DNA from: Gnetum montanum
Taxonomy: Eukaryota; Streptophyta; Gnetopsida; Gnetales; Gnetaceae
Direction of reading: 5' to 3'
Assembly: GCA_015680685.1 (NCBI GenBank)
Contig: MNCI01009279.1
Location: 33,440-90,150, forward strand
DNA: 56,711 nucleotides
Positions 1 through 11,849 of the stretch are shown here, piece after piece. Position 1 is the stretch's first letter; every line of letters begins with the position of its first letter. Under the pieces are notes generated by a model that worked only from the letters and a program-made list of their open reading frames with translations, was not told the DNA's origin and did no database searches. The position numbers were made by a program, and so were the translations under genes.

Positions 1-2
1 GT

Positions 3-191
3 CCCATCAAAGAAGGAGACCTAGTACTTAAAGCTGTTCGGGAACACCCAGACAAATTCTCAGTCAACTGGGAAGGGCCTTTCCTTGTTATCAAAGCATT
101 CAACAACGGGGCATTTAAACTAGCCGACATGGAAGGAAAGGAGTTTGCAAATCCAACCAATCATCTGTTCCTCAAACCGTTCTATACATGA
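3..191 (+). pseudogene. Integrase C-terminal end of element I pol (partial)
   Basis: This is the last 62 codons of a Ty3/gypsy pol polyprotein, open in frame 3 from the window edge to a TGA at 189-191. It holds the terminal integrase segment, with GDLVLKAV near the start, NWEGPF in the middle and NPTNHLFLKPFYT at the end. The same segment ends the pol genes of E (43519), B (18285) and A (4307), so the assignment is by direct comparison within the window. The rest of the gene lies to the left of the window, so its integrity is unknown. The stop is followed within 25 bp by a dyad-motif array, as in E, B and A. Confidence 0.85.
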
Positions 192-213
192 GCGCGCATT
201 CAGGTACGAGAAT

Positions 214-700
214 AGTCCTGGATTATGACTATAAACTGATACCACCGAACAGTCCTGGATTATGACTATAAACTGATACCACCGAACAGTCCTGGATTAT
301 GACTATAAACTGATACCACCGAACAGTCCTGGATTATGACTATAAACTGATACCACAAAATAGTCCTGGATTATGACTATAAACTGATACCACAAAATAG
401 TCCTGGATTATGACTATAAACTGATACCACAGAAGAGTCCTGGATTATGACTATAAACTGATACCACCGAACAGTCCTGGATTATGACTATAAACTGATA
501 CCACAGAATAGTCCTGGATTATGACTATAAACTGACACTACGGGGTCCGCTAAGACCATAAACTAGCTCGCCTCTTCATGGTCCGCTAAGACTTAAAACT
601 GGCAGCGCAACGTCTGCCACGACGCTAAACGGGCAATGTCCAACGGGTTACGACACAAAACTAACCCATGATAGTTTGCTAGGACTATAAGCTAGCGCAA
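214..700 (+). repeat. Dyad-motif array after pol of element I, with nine 37-bp tandem copies
   Basis: Nine head-to-tail copies of a 37-bp unit start at 214, 251, 288, 325, 362, 399, 436, 473 and 510. Each contains AGTC, nine bases, GACT and then ATAAACTGA. From about 541 to 700 five looser units follow, of the form GTCCGCTAAGAC followed by a TAAACT core. Both kinds are versions of the dyad unit found after pol in every element here. Whether it acts as RNA hairpins or as protein-binding DNA cannot be told from sequence. Confidence 0.9.
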
Positions 701-1565
701 TCATCTGCAACTCTCCATCTCCTGGCCACCTCCATTCGCCAGAGTCATCACACCCTTAATCAGCATCATCGACATTCGCATTCAATGCTCAGAATCTCCG
801 CAATATCTTTGTTCACCTGCAGCTGTCCAAATCTACACTCGTCAATGCACTCATAGTTTTCTTGTCTCTTTGGAGTTGTGTTTGCAGGATGACACTCGAA
901 AGTTCTCGCACAAGAGCGCGTTCATCATAAGTAGCAAGATGAGGCAATGTCCATTCGTTCACCTGGCAAGACTAAATCGAACCGTTAACCCGCATGTTCC
1001 CGTTCCCCGAAAGCCTGCTATCTATCTACCAAACCACTGCACGCTGCGAAACGCTACACCAGTCGTAACGTATAGAACACAAGATCCGTGCATGAGTACA
1101 AATTCAAATTCAAAAAAAAAAAAAAATTCCTATCGCGTGGCTTTGGCTCTACGCTAACGGTTTACCCAAAGAAGGGAGCTGTTCCTCCAAAGAACTCAGA
1201 ACATCACCCCGTGGATTTGGTAGTGACAACTGGTTCTCTTGAAAAACCACCAAGAGCACCGTTCCACCAAAGGACGCACATCGCACGCTTGAGTTCCGAG
1301 TCGGCTGAAAGACGGCTATCGACAAGGACCGGCATGCCACACACCTGAGCACCCTACTCTCCCAGCATGGTCTCTCGGGCAATGACCGATCCCCACGATC
1401 CCTTCCTTCCCACCTGTTTCCACTCTGACCCTTTCGATCCCATTTACCATTGGGCACAGTACGATGAGGTCTAGCCAGGTGACAAGGGACAAGGCTTTTA
1501 TTGAGCTGCTCGTGGTGTTTTGCGCTTCTTTGTCGACGCTTCTCGGGTCGATTCCTCCAAGCGTC
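701..1565 (+). other. 3' untranslated region of element I
   Basis: No credible coding region is seen. About 1150-1560 matches, in element sense, the 3' untranslated region of B (17400 down to 16911), so this is conserved element sequence. An A-rich run lies at 1112-1127. Open frames here are short and unlike known proteins. Confidence 0.6.
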
Positions 1566-1581
1566 AACAAAGAGGGGCCAA
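1566..1581 (+). other. Polypurine tract of element I
   Basis: AACAAAGAGGGGCCAA lies directly before the LTR start TGAAACACC. The same tract precedes the 3' LTRs of B (reverse strand, 16895-16910) and E (45239-45254, one changed base). It would prime plus-strand DNA synthesis. Confidence 0.85.
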
Positions 1582-1604
1582 TGAAACACCACAAAAACAT
1601 TTTT

Positions 1605-2150
1605 AAGTGTTACGCCCAACGTTCACGCCCAGCGTCTACGCCCAGCGTTCACGCCCAGCGTTCTACGCCCGGCTTCTCAGCGTACACGCTCGACGACAGG
1701 ATTTCCAATGGCAGCATGAAGATTACACCGAAGAGCAAGGATTGAAGCAAGTGGACATCCGTCGGTCTCTACGCCCAGCGTGTACGCCCAGCGTACACGC
1801 CAGCTTGAAAGCGTCTACGCCCAACGTTCACGCCCAGCGTCTATGCCCAGCGTTCTACGCCCAGCTTCTCAGCATACACGCTCGACGACAGGATTTCCAA
1901 TGGCAGCATGAAGATTACACCGCCGAAGAGCAAGGATTGAAGCAAGTGGACATCCGTCGGTCTCTACGCTCGGCGTATACGCCTGGCGTATACGCCCAGC
2001 GTGTACGCCCAGCATACACGCCAGCTTGAAAATGTTTACGCCCAACGTGTACGCCCAGCGTGTATGTTCAGCGTACACGCCAGCTTGAAAATGTTTACGC
2101 CCAGCGTGTATGTTCAGCGTACACGCCAGCTTGTAATGTATACGCCCAGC
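1605..2150 (+). repeat. Palindrome-rich U3 of element I LTR with internal tandem duplication
   Basis: Repeated GCGT-N2-ACGC and ACGCCCAGCGT motifs cover the segment. A block of about 190 bp is duplicated: the stretch beginning TACACGCTCGACGACAGG occurs at about 1682 and again at about 1873. A shorter duplication, with CAGCTTGAAAATG followed by TTTACGCCCA, lies at about 2020-2140. The same block with fewer copies is found in the B-type LTRs. Confidence 0.75.
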
Positions 2151-2230
2151 GTGTACCGAGTTTCTAAATTGTAACGCCCGGTCTGTACGCCACGTGTCTC
2201 CCCATCCGCTTTTCCCGGTAACCCTACCCC

Positions 2231-2239
2231 TATAAATAG
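2231..2239 (+). promoter_or_regulatory. TATA box of element I LTR
   Basis: TATAAATAG follows ACCCC, in the same setting as the TATA boxes of the E LTRs (TATAAATACCCC). It marks the probable start of the R region about 650 bp into the LTR. Confidence 0.7.
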
Positions 2240-3011
2240 CCCAGTTTTCCACGTTTACGGGGTCCGCGAAAATTTATGAGAGCTGACCCAGAGCAATTAC
2301 GCTGCTGAAACCATCACACGCTCACGCTTACGCTGGAAGCCCCTGCACGCTGCACGCTGAGCACCATCCGCGCTGCGCCCACCGCGTCCGCCAGCTACAT
2401 ACCCCTTGTCCATCGGGGCTTTACGTCCGCCTTGTGTCCCTACACAACTGCGTCAGACCGGTGCACAACATTTTAACTCTATAATCACTGTTTACGTTCA
2501 TTGTAAGTTCTTTTACAGTTTTACATCAATGTGGCCCGCTCCCTGTTCACGCCCGCTTGCATTTTCGCTCCGTCACCGTTCGTATACGCTTGCTGTTCAC
2601 GCCGTTTGCCTGTTTACGCACTACATCCATTCACTGTTCACGCTGTGACGCCTGTACGCTCACGCCGTGTTCATTTCTGTTTAGGCTGTTACGATTGTAC
2701 GTTCACGCCGTGCTCATTTCAGTTCACGCTGTCACGCTCGTACGCTCATGTTGTGTTCATTTCTGTTTACGTCGTTTACGCCGTGCACACCTGATTCATT
2801 GCTTACACCCTGTTCACGTATAACCCAACGTATAACGCCTCGGCGGTGCTCGAGGAAGTCCTTGTTTGATCCGCGTGCGGACCATCCAAGGCACTCTGCC
2901 TTCGCCCACTCCAGCTCGCCCTCAAGCGGAGGCAGGGTCAACTGTGCTCGCCCGCATCTCTTTCGGTGTTCGTCACGTTCCAGCCTTGCACCGACGATTT
3001 CGGTCGGCACA

Positions 3012-3955
3012 GTTATAATTGCTGTTGGAATTGTGGGAAAGGAATCCTTTCACGTGAACAAGCCATATCTTCAATTCTTGTTAGTAGTCGGTTTTCAGCA
3101 GACTTAGAACCAAGACATAGGAAGTGCGTTCTTTGAAGAAACGGGACTCTTGTAGAGTGTTTACAGGAGCCCATTGTAAATAGCCAAAGCCACATGATGA
3201 TGTGCAACATGATCTTTATGACACACAAGTGTAACTATTTTTCTAAGATAATTGCCTTCCCACCTGGGGCTTGTATGAGAAGAGCCAATGGTCTTTGGTC
3301 TATGATGCCAATGGGGTCATGAAGACCTTTTCCATGCATATTTCTCTTTGATCTTTTACTCTTTTTTTCTTTTTTGCTTGTTTTCTTTTCTTTTCTTTTT
3401 CTTTTTGTTCTTTTTGGAAGAGCTTGCTTTCAGTGTTATACTCGTGCTCATGCGTTTGCATTTGTATCATGTACCGTGTACTGTGTTTTTCGTTGCAACT
3501 ACCTAGAGAATCATAGTGTGCAGTAGTGTATCAAGAGTTTTGGGGGGGATTAGAATGTATCAAGGGGATGTAGTTGAATAGGATAAGGGAAACATGATAA
3601 GGAATATGGAATGTATCAGGAGTATACTTATGAACAGATTGATTAACCCAGTTGCAGATGTTAGGAAGAATGTGATACCTTGTCATCATGATGAAGTGCA
3701 TATATGCATGAACACCTCAAGCGTGTCATCCTACAAACACAACTCCAAAAAGACAAGAAAACCACAAATGATTTAGTTAACTAAGCACTTTAAACCTGAA
3801 CACAACCAAGGAGGTGGAGCCACCATGTGCAATTTCAAAGCAGACAGAACAGCAACAGCTTCATCTGGGTCCATGAGACAAATTATGTAGCAAGTTTTTT
3901 GTGGAACAAGTACAGCCAATTGCAGCAACATATCTTTTCAAGTATTGCCTAGTCA
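3012..3955 (-). other. 3' untranslated region of element A
   Basis: No coding region is seen. About 3040-3220 aligns with the 3' untranslated region of B (about 17110-17290); both carry the shared string GTGCGTTCTTTGA. The polypurine tract and LTR of A should follow in element sense but are displaced by element I. A T-rich low-complexity run lies at about 3345-3410. Confidence 0.6.
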
Positions 3956-3959
3956 TTGA

Positions 3960-4290
3960 TGATGTCGCCAGTTTATAGTCTTAGTGGACCATTGCAGGTT
4001 AGTTTCACGTCATAACCCTTTGGATAGCACCAGTTTAGCGTCGTAGCGGATGGTGCAGTGCTAGTTTATAGTCGTAGCAGACTGTGAAGAGGCAAACTAG
4101 TTTATAGTCTTAGTGGACTCTAGATGCTAGTTTCCAGTGGACAAATGTGGCAATTTAGTGTCTTGCCAAATAGAGCTTTGTGATTTCAGTTTATTGTCAT
4201 GACTCCAGGACATTCTGTGATGCCAGTTTCAAGTCATAGCCCCAGGACCATTCTATGGTATCAATTTTAGGTCATGATGCCAGGACCGTG
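3960..4290 (-). repeat. Dyad-motif array after pol of element A
   Basis: About ten units lie in a row, read here on the plus strand as AGTTTATA-GTC-N6-GAC (for example GTCTTAGTGGAC and GTCGTAGCAGAC). Later units have longer loops of the GTCATAGCCCCAGGAC type. In element sense this is GTC-N-GAC followed by TAAACT. It begins just beyond the pol stop at 4307. Confidence 0.85.
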
Positions 4291-4306
4291 GCATATCTTA
4301 GCTTGA

Positions 4307-7300
4307 TCAGACATAGTACTTTTTCATGTACAGGTGATTTGTAGGATTAGCGAACTCATTCCCATCCATGTCAGCAAGTTTGAATGCTCCATTATTGTAC
4401 GCCTTAGTGACTAAATAAGGCCCTTCCCAGTTAGCTAAGAATTTATCTGGATGTTTGCAGATGGCCTTAAGGACTAGGTATCCTTCCTTAATTGAGCGCT
4501 TATGAAAATCATGCTTATGTCGTTGTCGTTGTTGTTTCTGGTACCACTCAATCTAATCAAGTGTTCGTACACGTTCCTCCTCCACCGAGTCAAGGTCAGC
4601 AATGCGCAGTTCATTGCTTTGGATTTCATCAAGGTGGCCTGCGAGAGCTATCCGCATCCAGGGAACCTATAACTCTAAAGGTAAAACAGCTTCAGATCTG
4701 TATACAAAACTATATGGATTTTTACCTATAGATGTTCGATGTGTCGTTCTGTATGCCCACAATGCATAGACTAATTGTTCGTGCCATCGCCTCTTGATCT
4801 GATTTAACATCTTTTTGAGCACCATGATGATAGTTTTGTTTGTAGCCTCCACTTGACCATTGCTTTGTGGGTAGTAAGGTGACGAGAATGCATGTTTAAT
4901 ACCTAGGCTTTCACAGAAGTTTTTAGTATCTGCACTACTAAACTATGGTCCATTGTCAGTAACGATGGCCATCGGAATACCAAAATAGGTCACGATGTTT
5001 TCTATTATGAAAGTGCAAACGTGTTTAGAAGTGGTCTTCCTAAGGGGAATAGCTTCTACCCATTTTGTGAAATATTTAGTTGCAGTGATAATGAAGCTAT
5101 GTCCTACAGAGGATGTTGGCGTTATTGGTCCAATTAATTCTAATCCTCATCTTTGAAATTGCCATGTGATTTATGTTGTGTGCAATTCATTAGGAAGCAC
5201 ATGTATTAGGTTACCATGCCTTTGGCAAATGTCACATGTCTTGACCTTCGAGAAGCAATCGCACTCCATGTGTTGCCAGTAGTAGCCCAAATGCCTAATC
5301 TTTTTTGCCATTGCTTTGGGTGCTATGTTCCCTCCACAAAGCCCTTCATGGACTTGTTCTACAATTGTTTGACCATCGATGCTACTAACGCACATCAGCA
5401 AAATGCCTTCATAGGATTTGCGACATAAGGTGTCTCCTATTAACGTATACTTCCGAGAGCGTTTTCACACAACATCTTTTTGAGCATTTATTAAATGTTG
5501 TGGAGGTTTGCCTCATAGAAGGTTTTCTTTTATGTCATCGTACCATTCTATTGCATGTGTTGTGCTAATGGATGCTATAGGGATTTCATCTAGAGCATCA
5601 GTTATAGGTTTGGCACAATTTGTTATAGAGCTAGGCAACGCATGCAACATTTCGGGTGTCATGTTTAGGGCTAGTGTAGCAAGTGCATCTACAATGGTGT
5701 TTTCACTTCTAGGGACATGCTGTATATCCACGTCTACTAATTACTTCAGCAAATGTTTGGTCAAATCACAAAATGATTGCAAATGGAGAGCCTTACATGC
5801 GTAAACTTCTGTGACTTGATTAATGACTAACTATGAGTCTCCTCGAACTACAAGGTATGTGATTCTTAAAGTCAATGCTGCACGAAGACCTCTAAGAAAA
5901 CCTTCGTATTCTGCCACGTTATTGATACAAGGAAAGGTCAATCGGTAGGTGAAGGGTTGGATTTCTCCAGAGGGGTATGTTAAAATGGCCGCAGCACTTC
6001 CTCCTCTGGAAGTTGAAGCTCCATCGACATAAAGGATCACCTCGTAGTTATCAGGTACGATGTCTATACTATTAACATTCTCATCAAGGAATTTAGGGTT
6101 AATCGTTGCTTGATCATGCGTTGGTGAGACTGTTAATTGTGTAACTATTGCTTGACCTTTTGTGGAAGATTGAGCAACATAGTGTAGGTTAAACTCAGCG
6201 ATCATCGCTTTCCACCTAGCTCCCCTACTCAACTCATAGGTGTTGTTAGTGATGGCATGGAGTACATTATTCTTGCAAATGATGTAGACTTGATTACAGA
6301 AGAGATAATGCTGTCATTTCTTCAAGGAGAAGATGAGGGCAAGGCATGATTTCTCTACGTCATTGTATCGTTGTTCTTAGGCAATTAAAGCATGGCTTAG
6401 GTAATATACAGGGATCTCAACTCCACCTTAACATTTTTGACAAAGCATTAATGCAATGGAAGAATCAAAAGTTGCAAGGTAGATGTAGAAGGGTTTATTG
6501 CCTTATGGGGGATAAATGGTCGACAATTGAGCCAACTCTTGTTTTATGTTCTCTAATGCTTCCTGGCATTGTTGAGTCCATTGGAAATGCACATTCTTTC
6601 ATAATAGGTGTTGCATGGGTATCAACTGATCCATCAGCCTTTTGATAAAGCGTCTAATGAATTGCAGTCTACCTTGTAATCCATGTAATTTGGTAAGGTT
6701 TTTTGGTGGTTGCATGTTAATTATTGCCTTAACCTTATTAGGGTCTACCTGTATCCCTGTTCTAGAGACTACAAAGGCAAGTATTTTTCCTATTTTAACA
6801 CCAAAGACACACTTCTTTGGGTTGAACCTAAGGTCATATTTGAGACAATGTTTAAGCACTAGGTCTAGATCTTTTGCATGTTGTTTAGTTGTTTTAGATT
6901 TAATCGTGATGTCGTCAATGTAATCATTGAGCAAATTGAGCATGTAATCACTAAATATATATGTCATTGCTCATTGATATATGGTGCCTACATTTTTAAG
7001 ACCAAACAACATCATCGTATACCAGAATGTGCCCCAAGGCATCATAAAGGTTGTTCTGAGTTGATGTTCCGAGTTTATTCTTATTTGGTTATATCCTGAA
7101 AATCCATCCATAAAGGATAATAGTGCATGCCCAACAGTTGTGTCAATGAGTTGATCAATGCTACGTAGCGGAAAGTCATCCTTTATAATGGCTGTGTTGA
7201 GATCATGGAAGTCAATGCATATGCGTATACTACCGTTCTTCTTAGGAACTACGACAATGTTTGATACCCAGTTGGGATAGTCAACAGCTCGGATGAAACT

Positions 7301-7783
7301 AGCTTGGTAGAGCTTTTTGATTTCAGCATGAACTACTAACGCCACCTCAGGTCTAACCTTTTGTGCCTTTTGCTTTACTAGTTTGATTTTTTCATCAAGA
7401 ATGATGTTGTGTTGGATGATTGGGGGGTCTAATCTTGGCATGTCAATATATGACCATGCAAATGTTTTTATATTGTCTATCAGTACTTCAGTGATGTCAC
7501 TGACAATTTGTGAGTTCGGTAGGGTACTTAATTTCAATGTTCTAGTTTCATCATTGAATGCAGTAATGGGGACTTCAACAAGAGGATCTTCAATGATATT
7601 ATCCACCTCTAGATCTAAAGTCTTAGTCACATTTTTAGGCCAATCCGACATTTCCTGAGTGGAGGCTATTAAGTTAGTATAAGCGCATGGGCCTAGATCC
7701 AAGGATTCTAGATTGATTGCTCTTTTAACCTCCCCATATGATCCACTGAGCGACAATGTTGAAAGGATATTCCTGATGGCCAT
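4307..7783 (-). pseudogene. Element A pol: RT, two RNase H domains, integrase; broken by stops
   Basis: This is a decayed pol gene read right to left, opening MAIRNILSTLSLSG and ending KKYYV before a TGA at 4307. All recognised pieces lie in one frame (starts at 7783, 6967, 6232, 5731, 5401 and 4852 are congruent), so damage is by nonsense changes rather than frameshifts. The RT piece has PKKNGSIRICIDFHDLN and YIDDI (about 6920). The archaeal-like RNase H has LYVDGASTSRGGSAA (about 6030) and ends in the SLVTNQ/GDS region. The integrase zinc segment has HEGLCGGN...CDICQRH (about 5330-5220), and the DDE core lies at about 5130-4850. One break, TGA at 6971-6973, falls at a codon that encodes Arg in E and B. 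No activity is expected. Confidence 0.88.
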
Positions 7784-7799
7784 GTGCTTTCTCCTGCCA

Positions 7800-8459
7800 A
7801 TTTAAACTAGGAGCTAAGTAAGTGATGTCTGCTTGATGAAGGAGTTGTTAAATGTAAACGGGCATTGGGTAATTAATTTATGTACTAATGAAATTGTGAA
7901 ACGTAGCGATAGTCATGGCAGTTTTAGGCCATACTAGGCCATTAATATTCATGTCAATTTGTCATTTTGGATGAGTGTATAGAGCATTGTTGATTTTGTG
8001 CGAACCATACCTTTAAAGGATTGTAAAGTCCTATGGATTTTTATGCATCGTTATGTATTTTTATATGTTTGTATATACATATTTTTTTGTTGATTTTAAC
8101 CCTTCTCTCCTCCTTTTTTATTTTTTTGCTATTCCTAATATTTTGGCCTCATCTCCAAAGGATGGAATAATGAGCAATACTAGGCAAGCATGACATAAAT
8201 GAAAAAAAAATTTAAACATGGTAAATTTAAATAAATAAAATAAGAGAAAATAAAATAGATTACATTAAATTGAGAATGAATATTAGGGGTTTAAAAGGGA
8301 TTTTAAAATGAAGAGGGGGCATCATTTGTGCTAACGTGAGTTCTTGGCTTTGGATTGCAGCGTGAGCTAGGGAGTGCAGTGTGAATGTCAGTGTCAGCGT
8401 CAGCGTGAGCTACAGCATGAGTATCAATGTGGGCTGTAGCATGAGTATCAGCATGAGCC
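7800..8459. other. Interval between pol and antisense gene of element A
   Basis: It is non-coding and AT-rich. One dyad unit, TTTTAGGCCATACTAGGCC, lies at about 7922-7940, in the place where B has five units (21875-22050). From about 8340 the GCGTGAGC motif field begins. No clear TATA box for the antisense gene is visible here, unlike in B. Confidence 0.55.
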
Positions 8460-9660
8460 ATGAAGGGCAAAGGGAAGGTAAGCTGAGGTAAAGGGAAAAG
8501 GCAAGCGAATTTGGCGTTCGTAGAGGAGAGCGAAGAGGTACTTCAACATCTCCCTCAAGCTAGGATTCCAGCATGGGATGGAGTTCTACATAGGTGGGTT
8601 TGTTTCCTCTTATTTTTTTTGGTATTCCGCATACAACATTAGCTAGGGCAGCATGATTTCTATGATCATGATTTTGTGTTGTTTTGGGGATTTAGGGCTT
8701 GTTTCTGGAGCTTGTGACTTGCTATTTTTTTTATTTTTATGGTGTTAGCGTGAGTAATCCAGGGCATGAATGACCTAGATCATGCACGGGGCATGTGTAG
8801 GGAAAGTTGGATTTCTTTACATTTTTTTCACTGGGGCAAGCACATCGTGAGTGCCAAGGATATCCTGGGTAGCATGAGCTTTTTCCAGGGTAGTGTGAGT
8901 CGCGTTGCAAGGGGAGGCCTATTTTTTTGGGAGTGTGAGCTATGTTGTAGGGGAGGCCTGTTTGTTTTTGGCAGCGTGAGCTGCGTTGCAGGGGATGTGT
9001 GTTGTTTTTGGTAGTGTGAGGTTTTTTTTGAACAAAGACAGCATGAGTTTTCCTGTAGCATGAGTTCTTGGGAATAGGCCCTTACGTGAGTTACTAGGAA
9101 ACTACTAGGGCACTTTTCAGGTACATGTCTTGCAGGGCACCCAAAGCAAGCTGCAGTGTGTGTGCCAAGGTGATGGCAGCGTGACCTCTCTAACGCAATG
9201 TGACTGCTAGAGGGAGGCCCAACGTGACTGCAAGCTAGGGTTATTTTCCAGCGTGAGCGCCAGGGCTTCCTGGGTAGTGTGAGCTTTCCTAGGGCAACGT
9301 GAGCTTTCCTAGGGTAGTGTCAATTTTTCTTGCGCAGCGTGACTGCTAGGGCTTCCTAAGCAACATGAGCTATCCCAGGGCAGCATCAATTTTTCTTGTG
9401 CAGTGTCACTGCCAAGGCTTCCTAAGCAGTGTGAGCTGTAGAGTTCCTGGTGTGAGTTAGAATGCAGGAAACCTAGCATGACTTGCTAGGGGACAGGCAC
9501 AGCGTGAGCACCTGTAGCATGAGTTACTGGGAATAGGCCCAACATGAGTTCCTGCAATGTGAGTTTTTGGGAAGCTGCAACGTGAGTGGGTTAGAGCAGG
9601 GCATGAGCATGCAGCATGCATTATGGCAGGGGTTAGCCCCAGCATGAGTGTCTAGGCCCC
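8340..9660 (+). repeat. GCGTGAGC motif field in promoter and intron 1 of the A antisense gene
   Basis: Several dozen copies or near-copies of AGCGTGAGC, GCATGAGC and GTGTGAGC are scattered at irregular spacing. They cover the 5' end and the long first intron of the antisense gene. The same GCGTGAGT/GTGAGC word recurs in A's 5' leader (about 53930-54080) and 5' LTR (about 55160-55640), but B and E use other words in these places. Confidence 0.75.
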
Positions 9661-11053
9661 TCTTTGTTAAGACATGAAGATGTAAATTGTTTACTAAGAT
9701 GTTTATTATTTGTTGGTTTTATATCTACAATGTTCATTGGTTTGTTGGGACAAATAATTTAAATATTTTTCTATATTTTTCTAAGTTTATGTTGAATTTG
9801 TGAATGTTCATGTTTTCACACTCATGTATTCATTTTGCATTACTTGTAATAAACTAATGTGTAAGAGATTTTAATGTATCCCAACGAGCGTTAAATACAC
9901 TAAATAAATATTAGTGTCCTTGTCTCATGGGGTGAAGCTATGTAATTAAATGTTATTTATGTGTTTGGTTTATGTAGTTACCTATTATTTTGAGCACTTA
10001 GCTTTTACTTACCTAAGGTTTTGGCTGTATGCAAGGGACCTAAATCTTCCATCCTTGTGGCTGAGCTCGTTGGTGTACTTGCTTGGTTTGGCCCCTTTGG
10101 ACTGGACATACCTCCTTATGACATGCATATTGGGCCTCATGTAATATGGTTCCGTCTCAGTGTTGGTTCATTTTTGTCATTTGTTTTGCAAAATTTTAGC
10201 GTAGTTGTATGGTCTCATTTGAGTGAGCAGTTGGCTTGTGATAACGTTGAAACCATGTTGCCTGGATCCATACAAGACATGCTTGTCTTTGTTACTGACA
10301 TAGATGAGGGAGGCCCTCTCAAGGATCCTAGATCTACTTGCCCCTTGACTCGTGTGTGGGAGCTGCCTACTTGTAGTCCTTATAACAGCAGCAACACACA
10401 TTTTCTAGCCTTCTATGTGCACATTCTATTCCAGAACCCATCTGGGATAATGTATAGAGTGGACAAGTATGTTCTTTTGTGCTCTGCTTAATTTTTTATT
10501 TCTTTTAAAATTATATCTTTGTATATACATAAATATTCTTTTTCTATGCAGGCCTCATTTTGATGAGAATGGGATGCATGATGATGATGGTGGGCTTGCC
10601 TTAGTGTGCACAGCATTGGAGACATTCATGGTGGACCCCATTCTTCGTGTTGCAGTACTGGACTAGACAAAAGCAGCTATTGTTGACTACCATAAGCAAT
10701 TTTCAAGGGCTTTTGAATGCTATCAAGTTTGTGGTTGGTTGCATGAGGATTGGTCCTCTAATGGGCTAATTTTTCCTCAGAGAATTGATCCTGCACCTAA
10801 TGTGCCTACGCCATTTACTGATGATAAATGATCACATTCTAGACTCCATTTTCTCTTTGTTTCATCATCGTGTACTATGTTTCTAACCTTTCTCTCTATG
10901 TTTTTCCTACAATAGGCATCCCTTCTGATGAAGTTACCATCATATTAGGGCATACTGAGGCCATTCTTTTCATGAAATATGGAGAAATAGAACAATCATA
11001 ATAATGGTTGCAGACGAAGGCCTCTGAGTTGGTCATCAGCTGGCTTACCCATG
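8460..11053 (+). pseudogene. Antisense gene of element A, exons 1-4 (first part)
   Basis: This is the 5' half of a multi-exon gene running opposite to element A. Exon 1 (8460-8593) opens MKGKGK and ends at TAG|GTGGGT with the same phase and nearly the same length as exon 1 in B, but holds in-frame stops. Exon 2 (10036-10466) encodes an HAD/FCP1-like segment, with SSILVAELVGVL and later FSVVVWSHLSEQ, and ends at GACAA|GTATGT; a 1-bp loss near its start shifts the frame relative to B. Exon 3 runs about 10552-10829, and its donor GT has become AT. Exon 4 starts at 10916 after AATAG and is cut at 11053 by element E, continuing at 46851. Functions are as described for the B copy. The gene is dead here. 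Confidence 0.75.
11049..11053 (+). other. Left target-site duplication of element E (CCATG)
   Basis: CCATG directly precedes the LTR start TGAAACACC at 11054 and recurs at 46851-46855 directly after the 3' LTR end TTACA. Removing the insert and one copy rejoins exon 4 of A's antisense gene in line with the B copy (W-L-x-H/K-x followed by GLMDLF). Confidence 0.93.
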
Positions 11054-11219
11054 TGAAACACCGTGAAAATTGCGAGTCGGCCTCAGGCAAAGATTCACAA
11101 TTCAGGCAAGGGCGCATGTCAGAATTCCAGAAGGGAGAATAAGACAGAGCAACACCAAGAGGCGCGTAGCATCAAGTCTTCGACTTCCTGTGCAGATTTC
11201 TAATCTTACTATAATTTCT

Positions 11220-11660
11220 TTGTTTACGCTATATCACGCGACGTAGCGTAATGACGCTTAGCGTGATTCTGTTTAAACATAGTCCGGTATCAGAAGGCTA
11301 GTTGCTTTGGGATGGGGAGAGACTTGAGCAGCGTAATATGTGACTTCTCGTATATTTTGCTAAGTCTTTTGTTCAAGGCCAGGTTTACGCTCTGTTACGC
11401 ACGGCAGCGTAATGAGCTCCAAAACAGTCAAAGGCAAAGTCTAAGAAAGTGCAACAGATCAACCCTTTTCTCTTGGCGTGCGAATTGCTCATCATACACT
11501 CATTACGCAACGTAGCGTATCACAGCGTATTGCATCGCCAAGCTAGACATCGTTTACGCTTCATTAAGCGCGGCTGCGTAAGCTAGCGTAAAACAGCTTG
11601 AATCCATTGTTTCCATGTTATGTTACACTCATGCACGCAACTCAGCGCGAATGAGTGTAA
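11220..11660 (+). repeat. TTACGC/GCGTAA palindrome field in U3 of element E LTR
   Basis: Many inverted pairs of TTACGC and GCGTAA are packed together, such as GACGTAGCGTAATGACGC at about 11240 and TACGCAACGTAGCGTA at about 11504. The same words appear sparsely in the introns of E's antisense gene (about 38300-38400). The 3' LTR has the same field at about 45420-45860, with several CG positions changed to TG or CA. Confidence 0.75.
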
Positions 11661-11841
11661 TATAACCCAAAGACAGTTGAAACATTCCCGACGCGAATCT
11701 GTTCTTCACACGCACAATACGCAAATAAGCGTATTGTGCATAGTCACAAAGTTTGACACAAAAATGGTCAGGTCAACAGTACCCGAAACATTCGGGACAC
11801 ACATCATCAGGGTTGCGCCTTTTCCACAGGACGTCACAGCC

Positions 11842-11849
11842 TATAAATA
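11842..11849 (+). promoter_or_regulatory. TATA box of element E 5' LTR
   Basis: TATAAATA followed by CCCCAG lies 789 bp into the LTR. It is preserved at 46043-46050 in the 3' LTR and on the minus strand at 54766-54773 in A's LTR. Confidence 0.8.

Larger units (their letters stand above)
1582..3011 (+). mobile_element. 3' LTR of element I
   Basis: It starts TGAAACACC right after the polypurine tract and ends GGCACA at 3011. The end aligns with the GGCAGTACA terminus of the B-type LTRs (reverse complement at 15627 and 32906), so element I belongs to the same subfamily as B. It holds a TATA box near 2231 and a dense field of TACGCCCAGCGT-like palindromes from about 1605 to 2150. The 5' LTR and target duplication are outside the window. 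Beyond 3011 the sequence returns to A's 3' untranslated region, so element I is inserted there. Confidence 0.85.

Noticed and set aside
214-540. CRISPR array
   Set aside because: The 37-bp units are contiguous without unique spacers, and the context is a plant retrotransposon.
2406-2823. Overlapping short open frames of 80-92 codons
   Set aside because: They are products of the ACGC-rich LTR repeats, overlap in several frames and have no recognisable domain.
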